NCBI GenBank assembly: GCA_036346405.1
Contig: CM070548.1
Span: 68,058,239-68,122,238 of the forward strand
Reading direction: 5' to 3'
From: Phyllostachys edulis
Taxonomy: Eukaryota; Streptophyta; Magnoliopsida; Poales; Poaceae
Length of the DNA: 64,000 nt
Part shown: piece after piece, positions 48,509-60,062 of the stretch
Position numbering within the stretch: the stretch's first letter is position 1
Layout: each line of letters opens with the position of its first letter
Translations under genes and position numbers: made by a program
The notes under the pieces: generated by a model
Seen by the model: the letters and a program-made list of their open reading frames with translations, nothing else
Databases searched by the model: none
What the model was told of the DNA's origin: nothing

Positions 48509-49242
48509 CTGGCCCACCACCCCTGCCCCTTGGCGTATGCCCACCATGCGCCAGCCACACAGCACTAATTAGTGCACTAACTAGTTAATTAGTGCATAGT
48601 TAGGTTAGTTAATTAGTTATGTTAGTTAGTTTTAGGCTGAAATTTTGAGAAATTTTAAAATATAGCAAATGAGTCCAAAAAATTACGATATTTTTTTTGT
48701 GAAGCCTCCCGACACCGTGTACTTGATTGTGTAAATTTTTCATAATTTTATTCGTTAAGAATTATTATCGCTATTTTGTATAAGTATCTTGTTCGTATGA
48801 ATCAATAAATGTAGAAAATGAGCTCCAAAAATTATGAATTTTATTTTGAATGGTCCTCACGTAGTGGATTTGATTGTGTAATGTATTGGCAATTTTATAT
48901 GTGTTCTGGTATTGTCTAAAAAATTTATGATTTAGGTCGCAAAAATTTCGATTTTAGGTTTCGGAAATTAGGGTTTCATGATTTCACGTGACTTGGAATG
49001 TATAAAAAAGCTACATTTCAACTCCATTGAAGATGTCGATATACAATATGGCGCCTCCCTCCCGCCCGTTACACCCGCCACGCACCCGGACTGTTCTGTG
49101 GAGAATTAAAAAACCTCGCGGTGACCATCTTTCCCATCGTCCCTCCTCCCTCCTCCGCACATCTGCCGCCTTGTCTAGAAATTCCGGTGCCAACGATTAC
49201 GGAATTCTCGGCGCCAACGCCACGACTCCTGGTCCGCTCGGC

Positions 49243-49250
49243 TATAAATA
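49243..49250 (+). promoter_or_regulatory. M2 promoter TATA box
   Basis: TATAAATA in the context GCTATAAATACCGAACTC, followed by TCTTCGCTCATCTCATTTGCG and a donor-like GGGCAGGTAATTTTT, paralleling M1 at 32761. Confidence 0.6.
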
Positions 49251-49643
49251 CCGAACTCTAGCACTCGCTCTTCGCTCATCTCATTTGCGTTTTGATTCTC
49301 GTTCTTGCGCTTGTCGCTGGGAAATTAGAGAACGTAACGTAATTACTTTTATTAGGAGGTTAACTGTTTTTTTGTTTCTCGTCGCTCGGCGCTTGGCCTT
49401 AATTGATTAATTTCCCCTGAAGGGCAGGTAATTTTTCGGATACTTTTGCCGTTATTACCGTAGTCGTAATTAGTCAGTCTTAGTCAGCTAGTCATAATTA
49501 GATAGTTTAGGGGCAATTAATTAGTCATAATTAGTTAGTTCACTAGTAATGAATTAGTTTAGTGGTAATTAATTAGTCGTAATTAGTTTAGTAGTCATCA
49601 TTACGTCATATTAAGTAAGTGAAAACCGAAGGAGCCCAGTACT

Positions 49644-50225
49644 CGCCTGGGCGTAATCCATATCGACGACGTGAGTTATGAAGAATTTACATCCTTGTTA
49701 TGTTTTTCACTGTACGGTGCACTTACATCATAGAATCGCAGGACATGGACGACTTCGACATACCAGCTCAACGTGGAGAGTCCTGCGACAAGGGGAAGGG
49801 AAAGGCTCATGCGGCTAAGGCCGGCCGCCATAGCGTATCTGGTCGCCCGGGCTTAATCCATATCGACGACGTGAGTTATGAAGAATTTACATCTGTGTTA
49901 CGTTTTTCACTGTATGGTGTACTTACATCATGGAAGCGCAGGACATGGACGACCACGACACACCATCCCGACGTGGAGAGTCTGGCAACAAGGGGAATGG
50001 GAAGGCTCCTTCGACCGAGACCGGCCGACGTCGAAGCGTATCAGGCCGACCAGGCACACTCTGTATCGAAAACGTGAGTTATATACAATTTGTATCCTTG
50101 TTACATTTCTTACTATACGATCCACTTACATCACGAAATCACAGGACATGGACAACTTCTACAATCACCGCCACCATGCGCAACCCCGAGACAAGGGGCA
50201 CTCGCTATGGCGCCGCGGAGACTAG
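49644..50225 (+). pseudogene. Tandem exon array of an unrecognised protein in M2
   Basis: Three ~200-bp tandem units (49644-49843, 49844-50046, 50047-50225) each carry an apparent exon and a GT-AG intron. Exons 49742-49870 (43 codons), 49942-50073 (44 codons) and 50145-50225 (26 codons plus TAG) start DMDDFDIPAQRGES, DMDDHDTPSRRGES and DMDNFYNHRHHAQPRD. The three introns (49671-49741, 49871-49941, 50074-50144) are each exactly 71 bp, and all exons are phase 0, so they could splice in frame. No start exon is seen. The intron resembles the one before the last exon of the M1 transposase gene, and both end CCGCGGAGACTAGTTGCA, so this is probably a duplicated C-terminal exon of that lineage. Confidence 0.6.
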
Positions 50226-50249
50226 TTGCATACATCGTTAAATAGGACA

Positions 50250-50528
50250 CTCTTTGTCAAATTATTAGTTTGCTGTGGATGATCTGCATTGTACCACAAG
50301 CTACATAAGATTGTGTATGAACCAACTAAGGAAAATACGTGGTGTGCAGATCATATAACGATGTACCGTAGCCTTCGAAACACACACGAGTCGTTAGTTA
50401 CGTACATCATTATATGATCTGTGTGCTACGTATTTCTCTCAGTTGGTTTATGCACAACCTTATCTAGCATGTCGCACAATACAATATTAAAGAACATCAT
50501 CCACATTAAACCGATAAATAAACAAAGA
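50250..50528. repeat. ~115-bp inverted repeat inside M2
   Basis: TGTGGATGATCTGCATTG...AATACGTGGTGTGCAGATCATATAACGATGTAC (broken here) on the left is matched in reverse complement by 50405-50528, with a ~40-bp loop. It is separate from the outer arms. It is non-coding and would form a strong hairpin if transcribed. Confidence 0.7.
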
Positions 50529-51324
50529 GTATCATATTTGATCGAGTTACATGTGATAATACCCCTCTTCCTTCATCCCAGTTCACGCACAAGCTTATAT
50601 AGACTTTGGTATATTCTGTTTTATGCGATTATGTTTGGGTATATTTGTATTCATATTTTATTTTGCTATATTTGTACGCGTATTTTGGTTGTTACGTGTA
50701 TACTCCAGCGCCATATTGTATATCGACATCTCTAAGGGAGTTGCAATGTAGCTTTTTTTATACATTCCAAGTCACATGAAATCGTGATACCCTAATTTCC
50801 GAAACCTAAAATCGAAATTTTCGCGACATAAATCCTAAATTTTTGAGACAATACTAGAATACAAATAAAATTGCCGAAATATTACACAATCAAGTCCACT
50901 ACGTAAGGACCCTTCAAAATAAAATTTATATTTTTTTGAGCTCATTTTCTACATTTATTGATTCATACGAACAAGACACTTATACGAAATAGCGATAACA
51001 ATTCTTAATGAATAAAATTATGAAAAATTTACACAAACAAGTACACGGTGTCAGGAGGCTCCAGAGAAAATTTTATAATTTTTTGGACTCATTTGCTATA
51101 TTTTAAAATTTCTCAAAATTTCAGCCCAAAACTAACTAACCTAACTATGCACTAATTAACTAGTTACTGCACTAATTAGTGCTGTGTGTGGCTGGTGCTT
51201 GGTGGGCATACGCCAAGGGGTTGGCGCATGCCCACCATGCGCCAGCGGCTAACGTGGCAGGGGTGGCGGGCATGAGCGGCTGACACGGCAGGGGTGGTGA
51301 GCCAGCGGCGAGCACGCGTCGACA

Positions 51325-51715
51325 TATATAAAAGAAGTATATACACAAATTTAGCTATAAAAAGTGAACTTTAATGAAATATTTCACAGAACTCACTTTG
51401 GAGTATCTTATAATCAATATTGTAGTATGCTCAAATTGATAAAGAGGAGAGGTGCCATCATACAATTTAAGTGGTATCTTCTAATCAATATTGTACATAC
51501 TCCCAGGAGTACCATACCATTTTCTTATATAGGACGCCCGTTTCGTACTCCTAGGAGTATGTACTCCCACTTCCAATATACCACTTAAATGAATATATTA
51601 TACTTCTTTATCACTTTCAGTATACTTAAATACCAATTATAAGATATTCCAATGTGACTTGATTGAAAAAATTTCATTGGAGCCCTTTATTTTTGCTATA
51701 TACCCTTTTTCATAT
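51325..51715. mobile_element. Foldback MITE
   Basis: Left half from AAAGAAGTATATACAC and right half read in reverse from GTATATAGCAAAAATAAAGG share CTTATAAT, GATAAAGA and TAAGTGGTAT blocks, and meet near GGAGTACATACTCC-type sequence at the centre. The ends are imprecise. Confidence 0.55.
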
Positions 51716-51905
51716 ATAAAAGAAGTATATACACGGATTTTGGTATAAAAAGTGGATTTTCATGAAATTTTTCATGGAACTCACTTTGGAGCATCTTATA
51801 ATCATTATTGGAGTATGCTCAAATAGATAAAGAGGTATTATCATACAATTTAAGCGGTATATGAGAGGTAGGAGTACATACTCCCAGGAGTACCATACCA
51901 TTTTC
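51716..51905. repeat. Partial direct copy of the adjacent foldback MITE
   Basis: The left half of the MITE at 51325 recurs here in the same orientation, from AAAGAAGTATATACACGG through CTCCCAGGAGTACCATACC, with scattered differences. Confidence 0.75.
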
Positions 51906-51970
51906 CTATATATACATACATACATACATACATATATATACATATACATACATACACACACATATACATT
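51906..51970. repeat. (CATA)n/(TATACA)n microsatellite
   Basis: Imperfect ACATACATACAT and ATATATACATA repeats follow the partial MITE copy. Confidence 0.85.
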
Positions 51971-52731
51971 TATATATTTCATCCGTCCGATATGTTTTGA
52001 GATTTGTACTCTTCTCATATGGTGAATTGGGTCCAAATTTATTATGATTTTTTTCTTCGAAACATAGCGGGTTCACCACATTGCCGTATTTTGTCGGTCT
52101 AGAATTTTATTTTTTGTCTTTGTTTTTGCTCAATCTCTCAAAGTATATGTTAGATTTTGAATCATTTGATGAAAATATGAGTTATTAAAACTTTCAAAAA
52201 TAATTACAATGGTCATGAAAAAAATACATAAATAACTTACTATAATTTATGTATAGTGAAGTTGTAAATGAACTAAAATTTGACTATTTTAGATTGAAAA
52301 AATAGTCCAATATTGTATAGACAGACCTATTCCTTACTAAAATCTTTAAAATGCAGTTAGTTGTTATTCCGACATGAAAAGTTCCGTTTGAGATCCTTGA
52401 AGAAGCATGTAGCAGGCGCGGGCTGGAAGGGGACGCCGAGTTCGGTAGACATTAGAAAAGCAGAGTAAGTCGGATTGCACATCAACATCGTAAAAGACCA
52501 CGAAAATTTATGGGGGGTATTAAGGTGGTAAGGCTTGCAAATTTTTCGGCTTTCAAGTGTTTATACGTCTAACAAGGAGGTGCGGCGAGAACTACTTAAA
52601 GGCATACCTTAACATGCCGGCGTAATGGGTTTAACAGTACTACTATTTTGTTTAGTTGATCTAGACTAGTACCTTGGGATAAAACAAACCTGTCCTCTTA
52701 GATGGGTGAGGAATGCATTTCTTGCTTACTT
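51971..52731. other. Intergenic, nothing recognised
   Basis: AT-rich. A CATCCGTCC fragment at about 51985 hints at an old Stowaway end, but no partner is seen. No coding region. Confidence 0.4.
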
Positions 52732-52998
52732 CGGGGTTGTTTGGTTCATGGCCCTAAATCCCAACGAACTAAGAATTGGGCAAAGCCAAAAAGAACGTTT
52801 GAATTACGATCAAACCAAATTTTGGTAAGCGATTTATGTGCCCTCAGATTGCGGAGTGTGATATTGGATTTTGTTGGTGTTATCAATTTTTTTTTGTTAT
52901 TACTAAATATTGGTAGCGAACCAAACGATAGCCAAAATTTATTGGTGTTATCAAAATATGGTTTGGTTCACGTCGGTAACAAACCAAATAGCCCCGAA
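52732..52998. mobile_element. MITE with GGGGTTGTTTGGTTC ends
   Basis: The left end GGGGTTGTTTGGTTC is matched inversely by the right end (AACCAAATAGCCCC), with ACCAAATTTTGGTAA and TTGGTGTTATCAA repeats within. About 265 bp and non-coding. The target duplication is unclear. Confidence 0.6.
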
Positions 52999-53366
52999 TC
53001 GTTCGGACAAGCTGCAGCTCCAATTAGCCACCGTTAATTGTACTGAATAAGCAGCAGTCGGCATAGATGTTACATCCATCCTACACTTCGTGTGCTCTCT
53101 CATTCGATCGCCGTGCTCTTGCTCTTCGTCCTTTTTGGTGTTTTCGCCGGGCTTCTTTTCTCCCTAGGCTGCAAACCCCAACATGCATGGCTGCAACGGG
53201 CACTACCATCTCAGTGGATCAGCCAAGTTTGTGCTCGGCTTCTTCCAAACATGCATTCACATTGACAACCTCCAAAATTGGTAGCTAGTAGGTCAGCACG
53301 GCCTATTCCTGGCTGAGATTTACGTAGATGGGCTAGCAATTTGAATTAAAATCCTAGCCTATCCAT
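52999..53366. other. Intergenic, nothing recognised
   Basis: A 73-codon frame (53067-53288) lacks recognisable motifs. No gene is called. Confidence 0.4.
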
Positions 53367-53379
53367 ATGGATGACCAGA

Positions 53380-56268
53380 TATTATCATGCAAAAGCTAAT
53401 GGAAGTAGGAGAAAAAAAAAATCTCATTCATGCTTTACATCAAGATGAAGGGTTGATTGAAGGGGATATTCAGTTAATGAAGTATATTACTGCTTTCTAT
53501 AAAATCTTTTTGGTAAATCTGAGTCTGTTATGTGCACTATTGAGTTGGAAAGTATTCCTCAATTAGATGAACAGGACAAAGAGTTCCTGATTCAGGATTT
53601 TACTTTGGTAGAGTTAAAGTCTGCTGTTTTTTCAATGGAGTTAAATAAAGCTCCTGGTCCAGATGGGTTCCCAATTGAATTTTATCAGAAATTTTGGCCT
53701 CTTGTCCAGGATGATCTGAAAAAGACTTTAGATGGTTTTGTTTCGGGAAAAGTAAATATTGCTAGACTTAATTTTGGAGTCATTTCATTGCTGCCAAGAG
53801 GAAAGGATGCCGATAGAATTTAGAAATTCAGACCTATTTGTTTGTTGAATGTGAGCTATAAGATTCTCACTAAGGTTCTAACTAATAGGTTGGCTAGAGT
53901 TATTGATAAGATTGTTCTTGAATCTCAATCTGCTTTTCTTAAGGGGAGATATATCATGGATGGTGTGTTAATTTTTTATGAAACGTTGCATGATTTGCAT
54001 AGGAGAAAGATGTTTGGCATTTTTTTTAAAGTAGATTTTGAAAAAGCCTATGACAAAGTTAAGTGAGACTTTCTTTTTAAAACTCTTGAGTTGAAAGGTT
54101 TTCCCTCCAAGTGGATTGATTGGATAATGCAAGTGGTTAGTAGGGGTCAAGTGTGTGTTCGAGTAAATGATGATGTTGGGCCTTACTTTAAAACTTATAA
54201 AGGGCTTAGGCAGGGTGATCCATTGTCACCATTGCTGTTTGATCTTGTAGTTGACATCCTAGCTCATCTTATTAGGAAAGCTCAGGGTTTGGGTTTGATT
54301 AAAAGCTTGAATTCTCATTTGTTAGTTGATGGGACTGTCATCTTGCAGTATGCACGGATGATACTATTTTCTTGATTCAAGATGATGAAGAAAGTGCTAA
54401 AAATGTGAAATTTATCCTTTGTTTGTTTGAACATTTATCAGGTTTGAAAATAAACTTTCACAAGAGTGATGTTTATTGTGTTGGATTGTCAGTTGGTAAA
54501 CAGGCTCGTTACGAGGATATTTTTACATGTAGGGGGGGGGGAGGCTTCCTCTTAGGTATCTAGGGATTCTTGTGGATAGGAAAAAGGTGAGCAATCTAGA
54601 TTGGAGACCTGTTGAGGATAAGTTTGAGAATAAATTGAGGGGTTGGCAAGGTAAAATGCTAACTTTAGGTGGTCGTTTGGTGCTTATCAATTCTTCTTTA
54701 AGTAGTTTGTCTCTTTACATGATGTCTTTTTACAAGTTACCTGTGGGTGTTGGGAGAAAGATGGATAGGTTTAGGTCAAGATTCCTTTGGAGTTCTGGTA
54801 TAGGTAATAAAAAAATATCATCTGGTTAGTTGATCAGTGGTATGTTTACCCAAGGCTCAAGGGGGTCTAGGAGCTCTTGATTTGAAATCCATGAATTTGG
54901 CTCTTCTTGGCAAATGGTTGTGGAGGTTAGAAAATGGGGAGGGTCTGTGGCAAGATATCATTAGGAAAAAAATATTTGAACAAGAATACCTTGACACAAT
55001 CAAGTGCTAAGGTTGGAGATTCTTGCTTCTGGAAAGGTTTAATGAAAGTAAAGGATGTTTTTCTTTCTTGTTGCAAAAGGATTTTGGGTGATGGTGCTAG
55101 AATTCGGTTTTGGGAAGATTTATGGTTAGGGGATGCTCCTTTGGCTGTGAAGTATGCTAGATTGCTTAACATTGTATATAATAAACAAATCACAGTGGTT
55201 AGTGTCTTTTCAAAAGGTTTTGATTCTATTAAGTTTCGGAGAACCTTATTGGGAGACAATTTAATGTTATGGCAGAAATTAGTAAGTGAGTGTGGCGGCG
55301 TTAAACTGAGAAATGAGAAGGATAGGTTGGTGTGGATTTTGTCGAAGACTGGAGTGTTTTCTATTAAATATTTTTATCTTGCTTTAAGAAATCAAAATTT
55401 TCTTTTTTCCTTATCATTTCATTTGGGGGTTAAAATTGCCTTTGAGGATTAAGGTCTTCATGTGGCTTGTGTTGAAGGACATAATTTTGACTAAGGATAA
55501 TTTGTGTCCTAGAGGTTGGTCAGGAGATAAAAAATGTGTTTTTTTGTGGAATGATTGAGAGTATCAATCATCTTTTTTTGGTTTGTCCCTTAGCATGGTT
55601 TATTTGGAATGCTGTGGGCTGTGCTTATGGTTTGACTTGTACTCCTGTGGACATCAATTAGTTGATGACCAATTGGATTGGAGGGTTTACTAGGAGAACA
55701 AGAAATTTGATCTTGGTTGGCATAGCTGTAGTAATATGGAGCATTTGGAAATTTAGAAATGCAGCTTGTTTCAAGCATAAATGACCTTCAGAACCGGTTC
55801 ATGTAATTTTTGATATTTGTCGGTGTATTGAGCTTTGTACCAAATTGCAGAAGGATGTCGATCAGAATCTACTGGTCACGGGCGCTAAAGTGTTGAATCA
55901 AGTGGCGATAGAAGTTTTTGGGGACAAGAAGAATGTGGATACCTTGGATCAAGAAGTTGACGTTTTGAGATTGGTTTGGCTTTTTGGAAGCTCCCGGTGG
56001 CAGCTATTTGGATGCTGTCTTTGCACTATTTCTGGTATCTTCCAGTTGAAATAGGTGGTTCGGTTGCTTTATGTGTTTGATGTGATGATGTGCTGGCAAC
56101 TAGCTCTGTGCTGTTGCAGGTTTTGTAATAGGATGTTAAAACTTCTGTTAGTAGGAAGATAGCTGTTGGCTATGTCATTGTTTTTCTCTTTTTTTGTTTG
56201 ACTACTGGACTTTTGTATAGTTGTTTCTGTTAATGGAAACAGGGGCATCGTCCCTTCTATAAAAAAAA
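53380..56268 (+). mobile_element. LINE D: 5'-truncated L1-like retrotransposon of a distinct AT-rich family
   Basis: The 13-bp duplication ATGGATGACCAGA stands immediately before (53367-53379) and after (56269-56281) the element, and a short A-tail (56261-56268) precedes the right copy. The element starts inside ORF2, just before RT, so ORF1 and the endonuclease are lost. Base composition and sequence differ clearly from LINEs A-C (third positions rich in T). Frames are longer and fewer, suggesting a younger insertion. Confidence 0.92.
53400..56054 (+). pseudogene. LINE D ORF2 (reverse transcriptase, zf-RVT), degenerate
   Basis: RT motifs in order: NKAPGPDGFPIEFYQKFW (about 53645), FRPICLLNVSYKILTKVL (about 53830), SQSAFLKGRYIMDGVL, VDFEKAYDKV (about 54040) and GLRQGDPLSPLLFDLV (about 54205). 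The catalytic YADD box is split by two extra bases at 54355-54356, a clear frameshift. YLGILVDRKK and the thumb region follow (54560-54829). Frame 54934-55452 (172 codons) contains FWEDLWLGDAPL, and a cysteine/histidine tail follows. Single-base changes account for most breaks. Confidence 0.85.
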
Positions 56269-56281
56269 ATGGATGACCAGA

Positions 56282-57697
56282 GACGTTGGTCTAACTAAAC
56301 ATGTCTTGACGTCGCGGCTGCGCGGTCTAGGTCCAGTCACAAGCTCCCAATTGACGTGCCCGGCTCGCATAGTGCGCGCGCCCTGGAGCACGGGAAAGGC
56401 TTCCGTAGTACAGTACATCAGCTGATCCGCATCCACCGACTTGCAGGCCGGCAGGCGACCAGCTGTCTGCGCAAGCAGCCCGGCGGGATCCACTTGACGG
56501 TCGGCCGAAGAAGCGCCTGCCCGGCACAGCTCGCCACCTGACCCAACTTACCGCGAAGGCGCGGCCTTGGGCCCTTAGCCTAGTCTGCCGCCTCTCGACG
56601 TTCTCCACGCCACGCGCGAGCTCGTATCCAGCGCAAATCGGCGAGCGCACGCGCGGCCGAATCAGCAGCGCAATGCGCAGTTTCTTGCACCTGCCCCAGT
56701 CTGGACACGCGGGAAAGGCTTCCATGGGCTCCGCTTGCCCCCCACAGTGCCCCAGCGCCCACACACACTGGTCGGCAAATCGTCGGCCCAGTCGTGATAA
56801 GCTTCGGCCTTTTCCCAAAGCATGGAAAAGAAAGTACAGGGTAGGTAACCGGTATCAAAATTTTACCTCGGGGAAGGGGTAGGACCGCTTTTGCCGAAAA
56901 TCGAGAATTTTTGGCGAATTTGTGCCGAAAATTTCAAATTTCAAATTGAATTCAAAAAAATCAACCGAAAAAATCGTCGAAATTGGTTGAATATTGCCCA
57001 GAATATTTGAAAATAAATTTCAGCACAATTTTTTTTTTCTATATTTGACAAAATTCATGAAAGACAAAATTTTCGAAACTGGTTTGAAAATTTACTCAGA
57101 GTAATAGAAACGATTTTCACCACGGGTACCAGTATACTAGAAAATCTCGTCATTTTACTAAGCTCTCGTCTTTGGCCACTGGTACCACCTTTTTTCCTAA
57201 ATAAAAGACCCGATCGAAGACAGGTCACCGGCGGCGAGCAAAATATTCTTCCTGCTTTCTTGGCTGGTGAAGGTGATGCTGAGCTGGTTGCCAAAATAAC
57301 AAGCTCCCCAATGCTGCACATGCCTGGACATATACGTTCCAGATTAGGAAAAAACAAAACGAGGTCAGGGCACTACTCTATTGGGTAGGTGCAAGGTGGG
57401 AGAAGGGGGAAGCAAATTTTCTGAGGCCTGTCCTTCGTGAGGCTCTTCGAATCTCATTGTCTATGTGCACTGTAGCAAACACAAGGGGGAAGAATCTAGC
57501 GGTGCTGGGGGAGGGGCCTCACGGAGGCCCTCCCCCAGAAAATTTATTTCGGAGAAGGGGTTGATTCGACGGGAACTCCTGCACATGGGTGGTACTATAA
57601 CTTGACGCGACACTTGTCGTGCCAGCTTTGTTTAATCTTGTCAATTTCACGAAACTAGAGTAAATTAAGGGGTAGCCGGTGCTCGTCAATGGGGAAT
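56282..57697. other. Intergenic; no gene, unrecognised TE-like stretch
   Basis: 56290-56860 is GC-rich with long frames on both strands (for example 56327-56818 -) that lack motifs. 56835-57130 is AT-rich with repeated GAAAATTT/AAATTTTC patterns typical of grass retroelement leftovers. Nothing can be assigned. Confidence 0.4.
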
Positions 57698-58398
57698 TTT
57701 TTTTGATTTGGCCTGTGCTACTTGCAAAAGCAAAAATAGCCTCTATAGTATTGTATTTGCGGATCGGTCTTCTGCCGAGCGTGAAAATACCGGACGACGA
57801 CACGTGGTACATCGTGCGGCCGGGGAGTGCAGGAAGAAGGCGTACATCGCGGGATGTCACTCGGGCATGGAACCAAACGGCACGGCGCAGAAGCTGGCAG
57901 GCCTGACCGCTTTTCGCACCAGTGGATTGTAGGAGGTGGCCAACACGCTTCCGCACTGCCTGAGCGCAGGAACCAGGCGGCATTCCACTCTCGCGCGCGG
58001 TATAGAGCATGTACACTACAAAATCCATTAGCATTAATTGCATTGCAAAATCCTAGCATTAATTGCGTTGCAAAATCCATTAGCATTAATTGCATGGCAA
58101 AATCCTAGCATTAATTGTGGCTTCATGCGTTCCGGCACCGCGAAAGCGCGCCGACCACTTCTTGCGCTCTGGTGGCGCGGAAGGTGGCAGCCCGCCACCT
58201 TCAGCGCTACGCTGCTTGGTCTAGAGCCCGAGTGACATCCCGTGTTGTATGCCTTCTTTTCGTGCTCCCCGACCGTACGATGTGCCACGTGTCGCCGTTT
58301 GGTGCTTCCAAGCTCAGTAGGGATCTAGATCCACAAATACAATGCTACCGGGGTTATTTTTGTATTTACGGTGGTAGCACGAGACCAAATAAAAAAAA
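57698..58398. mobile_element. Foldback element with ~220-bp arms and central repeats
   Basis: The left arm (57698-57920) and right arm (58205-58398) are inverted copies that share ATTTTTTTTGATTTGG-like ends, TAGCATTGTATTTG-like, CGACACGTGG, ACATCGTGCGG and GGGATGTCACTCGGGC blocks. The middle carries 58019-58112, two ~52-bp units of AAAATCCATTAGCATTAATTG plus AAAATCCTAGCATTAATTG. No coding domain is recognised. Confidence 0.7.
58019..58112. repeat. Tandem TAGCATTAATTG repeats
   Basis: Four half-units, (CCATTAGCATTAATTG and CCTAGCATTAATTG) alternating, form two ~52-bp units in the loop of the foldback element. Confidence 0.85.
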
Positions 58399-58757
58399 TC
58401 GTACGGAAGAACAAAATCGTAGCAACTTTACTGGATACATAAATTCAGGAAGTTCACAGAAAATATTTCATTTCCACAAAAAGAAAAAGGTGAAAACTTC
58501 CCGTGTTCCAAACGAAGCCGACTTATCAAATAGTATACTTCTCATCATCCTATCTTGCCGTTGGTTTTCATATCTTAGGTTCCCTTTGTAGCAATATTCC
58601 TTCAAACAAACCAGATGCTGCTTACCACGCTACACTACAAGATGGCAAGCTACCGAGGCAGCCTATCTGAGGCAGGCACAATTTGGTTGCCCCAAAATCA
58701 CTTTCTGAGGCAAAGGTGTTAGACTCGAATCCTATTCCAAGGTAGACCATGCTTGTC
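58399..58757. other. Intergenic, nothing recognised
   Basis: No gene, repeat pair or RNA feature seen. Confidence 0.4.
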
Positions 58758-59470
58758 CAGAGGCTGTTTGGATTGGTGCCCCAGTGAGTTAAATTAAATT
58801 TTGGTAATACTAAAATCTAGGTAATACTAAAATATAGGCAAAAAAAGTAGTGGGCTAGTGTTTGACTTGGCACCAATATTTGGTGTTGCTCTGAAAAATT
58901 TGGTAATACTAATTTATCTGTTTGAAATGAGTTTTGGTTGGATGCAAATAGTGATATTAATTGCATGGTTAGATTGATTTATCTGTTTCAAATGATCATA
59001 TTTCCTAAACCGAGTATCCGATTTGCGATCCGTTTGAACCGTTGTATTCCTCGTCATTTTATCAACAAAACAAGACCCAAGTTGACATATTTTGGGGCAA
59101 AAGAAAATTGATGTCATGTGGGACCCACGGGCAATACCAAAATTGACTAATATGGCCCTATTCACATCCAACGAAATGATGCCACCTAGCAAACTCATGG
59201 GCTAGTTGCCCTGCCAATTTTTTGGCCACCCAAACTTTGCCTGGGAATTGTGAAGAAAAAAATTGGCTTTACCAAATTTTCTTTGATAGCACAAAAATTT
59301 GCAACAAACCAAATTCTAGCTAGATTTCATGGGCATTACCAATATTTGGCATTGCCAAATTTTTCAAGGGCACGCTAAGTATAGGAACCAAAACAAACAG
59401 TGGCCAAATTTTCTGGGCATTACCAAATTTTGGTATGGCTAGTTAGGGTAAAAAACCAAACAGCCCCTGG
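58758..59470. mobile_element. MITE-like element with CCAG(A/G)GGCTGTTTGG ends
   Basis: The left end CCAGAGGCTGTTTGGAT and the inverted right end CCAGGGGCTGTTTGGTT define ~713 bp filled with ATTTTGGTAATACTA and TTACCAAATTTT motifs. Within it 58973-59135 is repeated at 59711-59876, so at least two related copies are nested or joined here. Non-coding. Confidence 0.6.
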
Positions 59471-60062
59471 ATCCCAAATAAACTAAACCAAATTTTGGTA
59501 ATACTTATAAAATTTGGTTAGAATTTGGTTTGTTGCCAAATTTTGGCACTACCAAAAAAAATGGTAACGCCTATGTATTTGCGCTCCCTGGGCCGGTGAA
59601 ATTAGGGCGGCCGAATTGGGCGCCTGCGTTTTTGGCAACGCCAAAGTCTCCAGGTGCTTTTTGCTTTGGTGAGATGTTAGCTAGCTGTTGGTTGCATTTA
59701 ATGCTTGATTGGTTTGATTAACAAGCTTCAAATGATGATATTTTCTAAACCAAGTATCCGATTTGTGATCCGCTTGAACCGTTGTGTTTGTTGTCATTTT
59801 ATCAACAAAACAAGACCCATGTTGACATATTTTGGAGCAAAAACAAATAGATGTCATGCGAGTCCCACGTGTCATACTCATAATTTTGGCAAATTTTGGT
59901 ATGGCTGCAATCCAAACACATTAATTTCAGTATTGCCAATGTATTGGTATAACTACGATCCAAACACTAATTTTTTTTTGCTTAGATTTTGGCATTGCCT
60001 AGGTTTTAACATTACCAAAATTTTGGTATGGCTACCTAAGGCGATGAACCAAACAGACCCTA
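59471..60062. mobile_element. Second, partial copy of the same MITE-like family
   Basis: It contains a diverged repeat (59711-59876) of 58973-59135, including AAGTATCCGATTTG and CATTTTATCAACAAAACAAG, and ends with GAACCAAACAGACCC (about 60047-60061), an inverted family terminus. The left terminus is not clear. Confidence 0.5.

Larger units (their letters stand above)
48509..51308 (+). mobile_element. M2: foldback Mutator-like element with ~500-bp inverted arms
   Basis: The left arm (48509-49014) and right arm (50749-51308) are inverted copies that begin around CGCTGGC, pass through CACCACCCCTGCC, GGCGTATGCCCACCA, CACTAATTAGTGCA, AAAATATAGCAAATGAGT and GTGTACTTG, and end near GAATGTATAAAAAAGCTA. 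The interior has a TATA box and leader (49243-49440) matching M1, degenerate TTAGT repeats, a tandem exon array (49644-50225) and a second inverted repeat (50250-50528). No transposase core is present. A clean target duplication was not identified. Confidence 0.75.

Noticed and set aside
56327..56858. Possible minus-strand gene of 163 codons
   Set aside because: GC-rich, open on both strands, R/A/G-rich and without domain, splice or promoter context.
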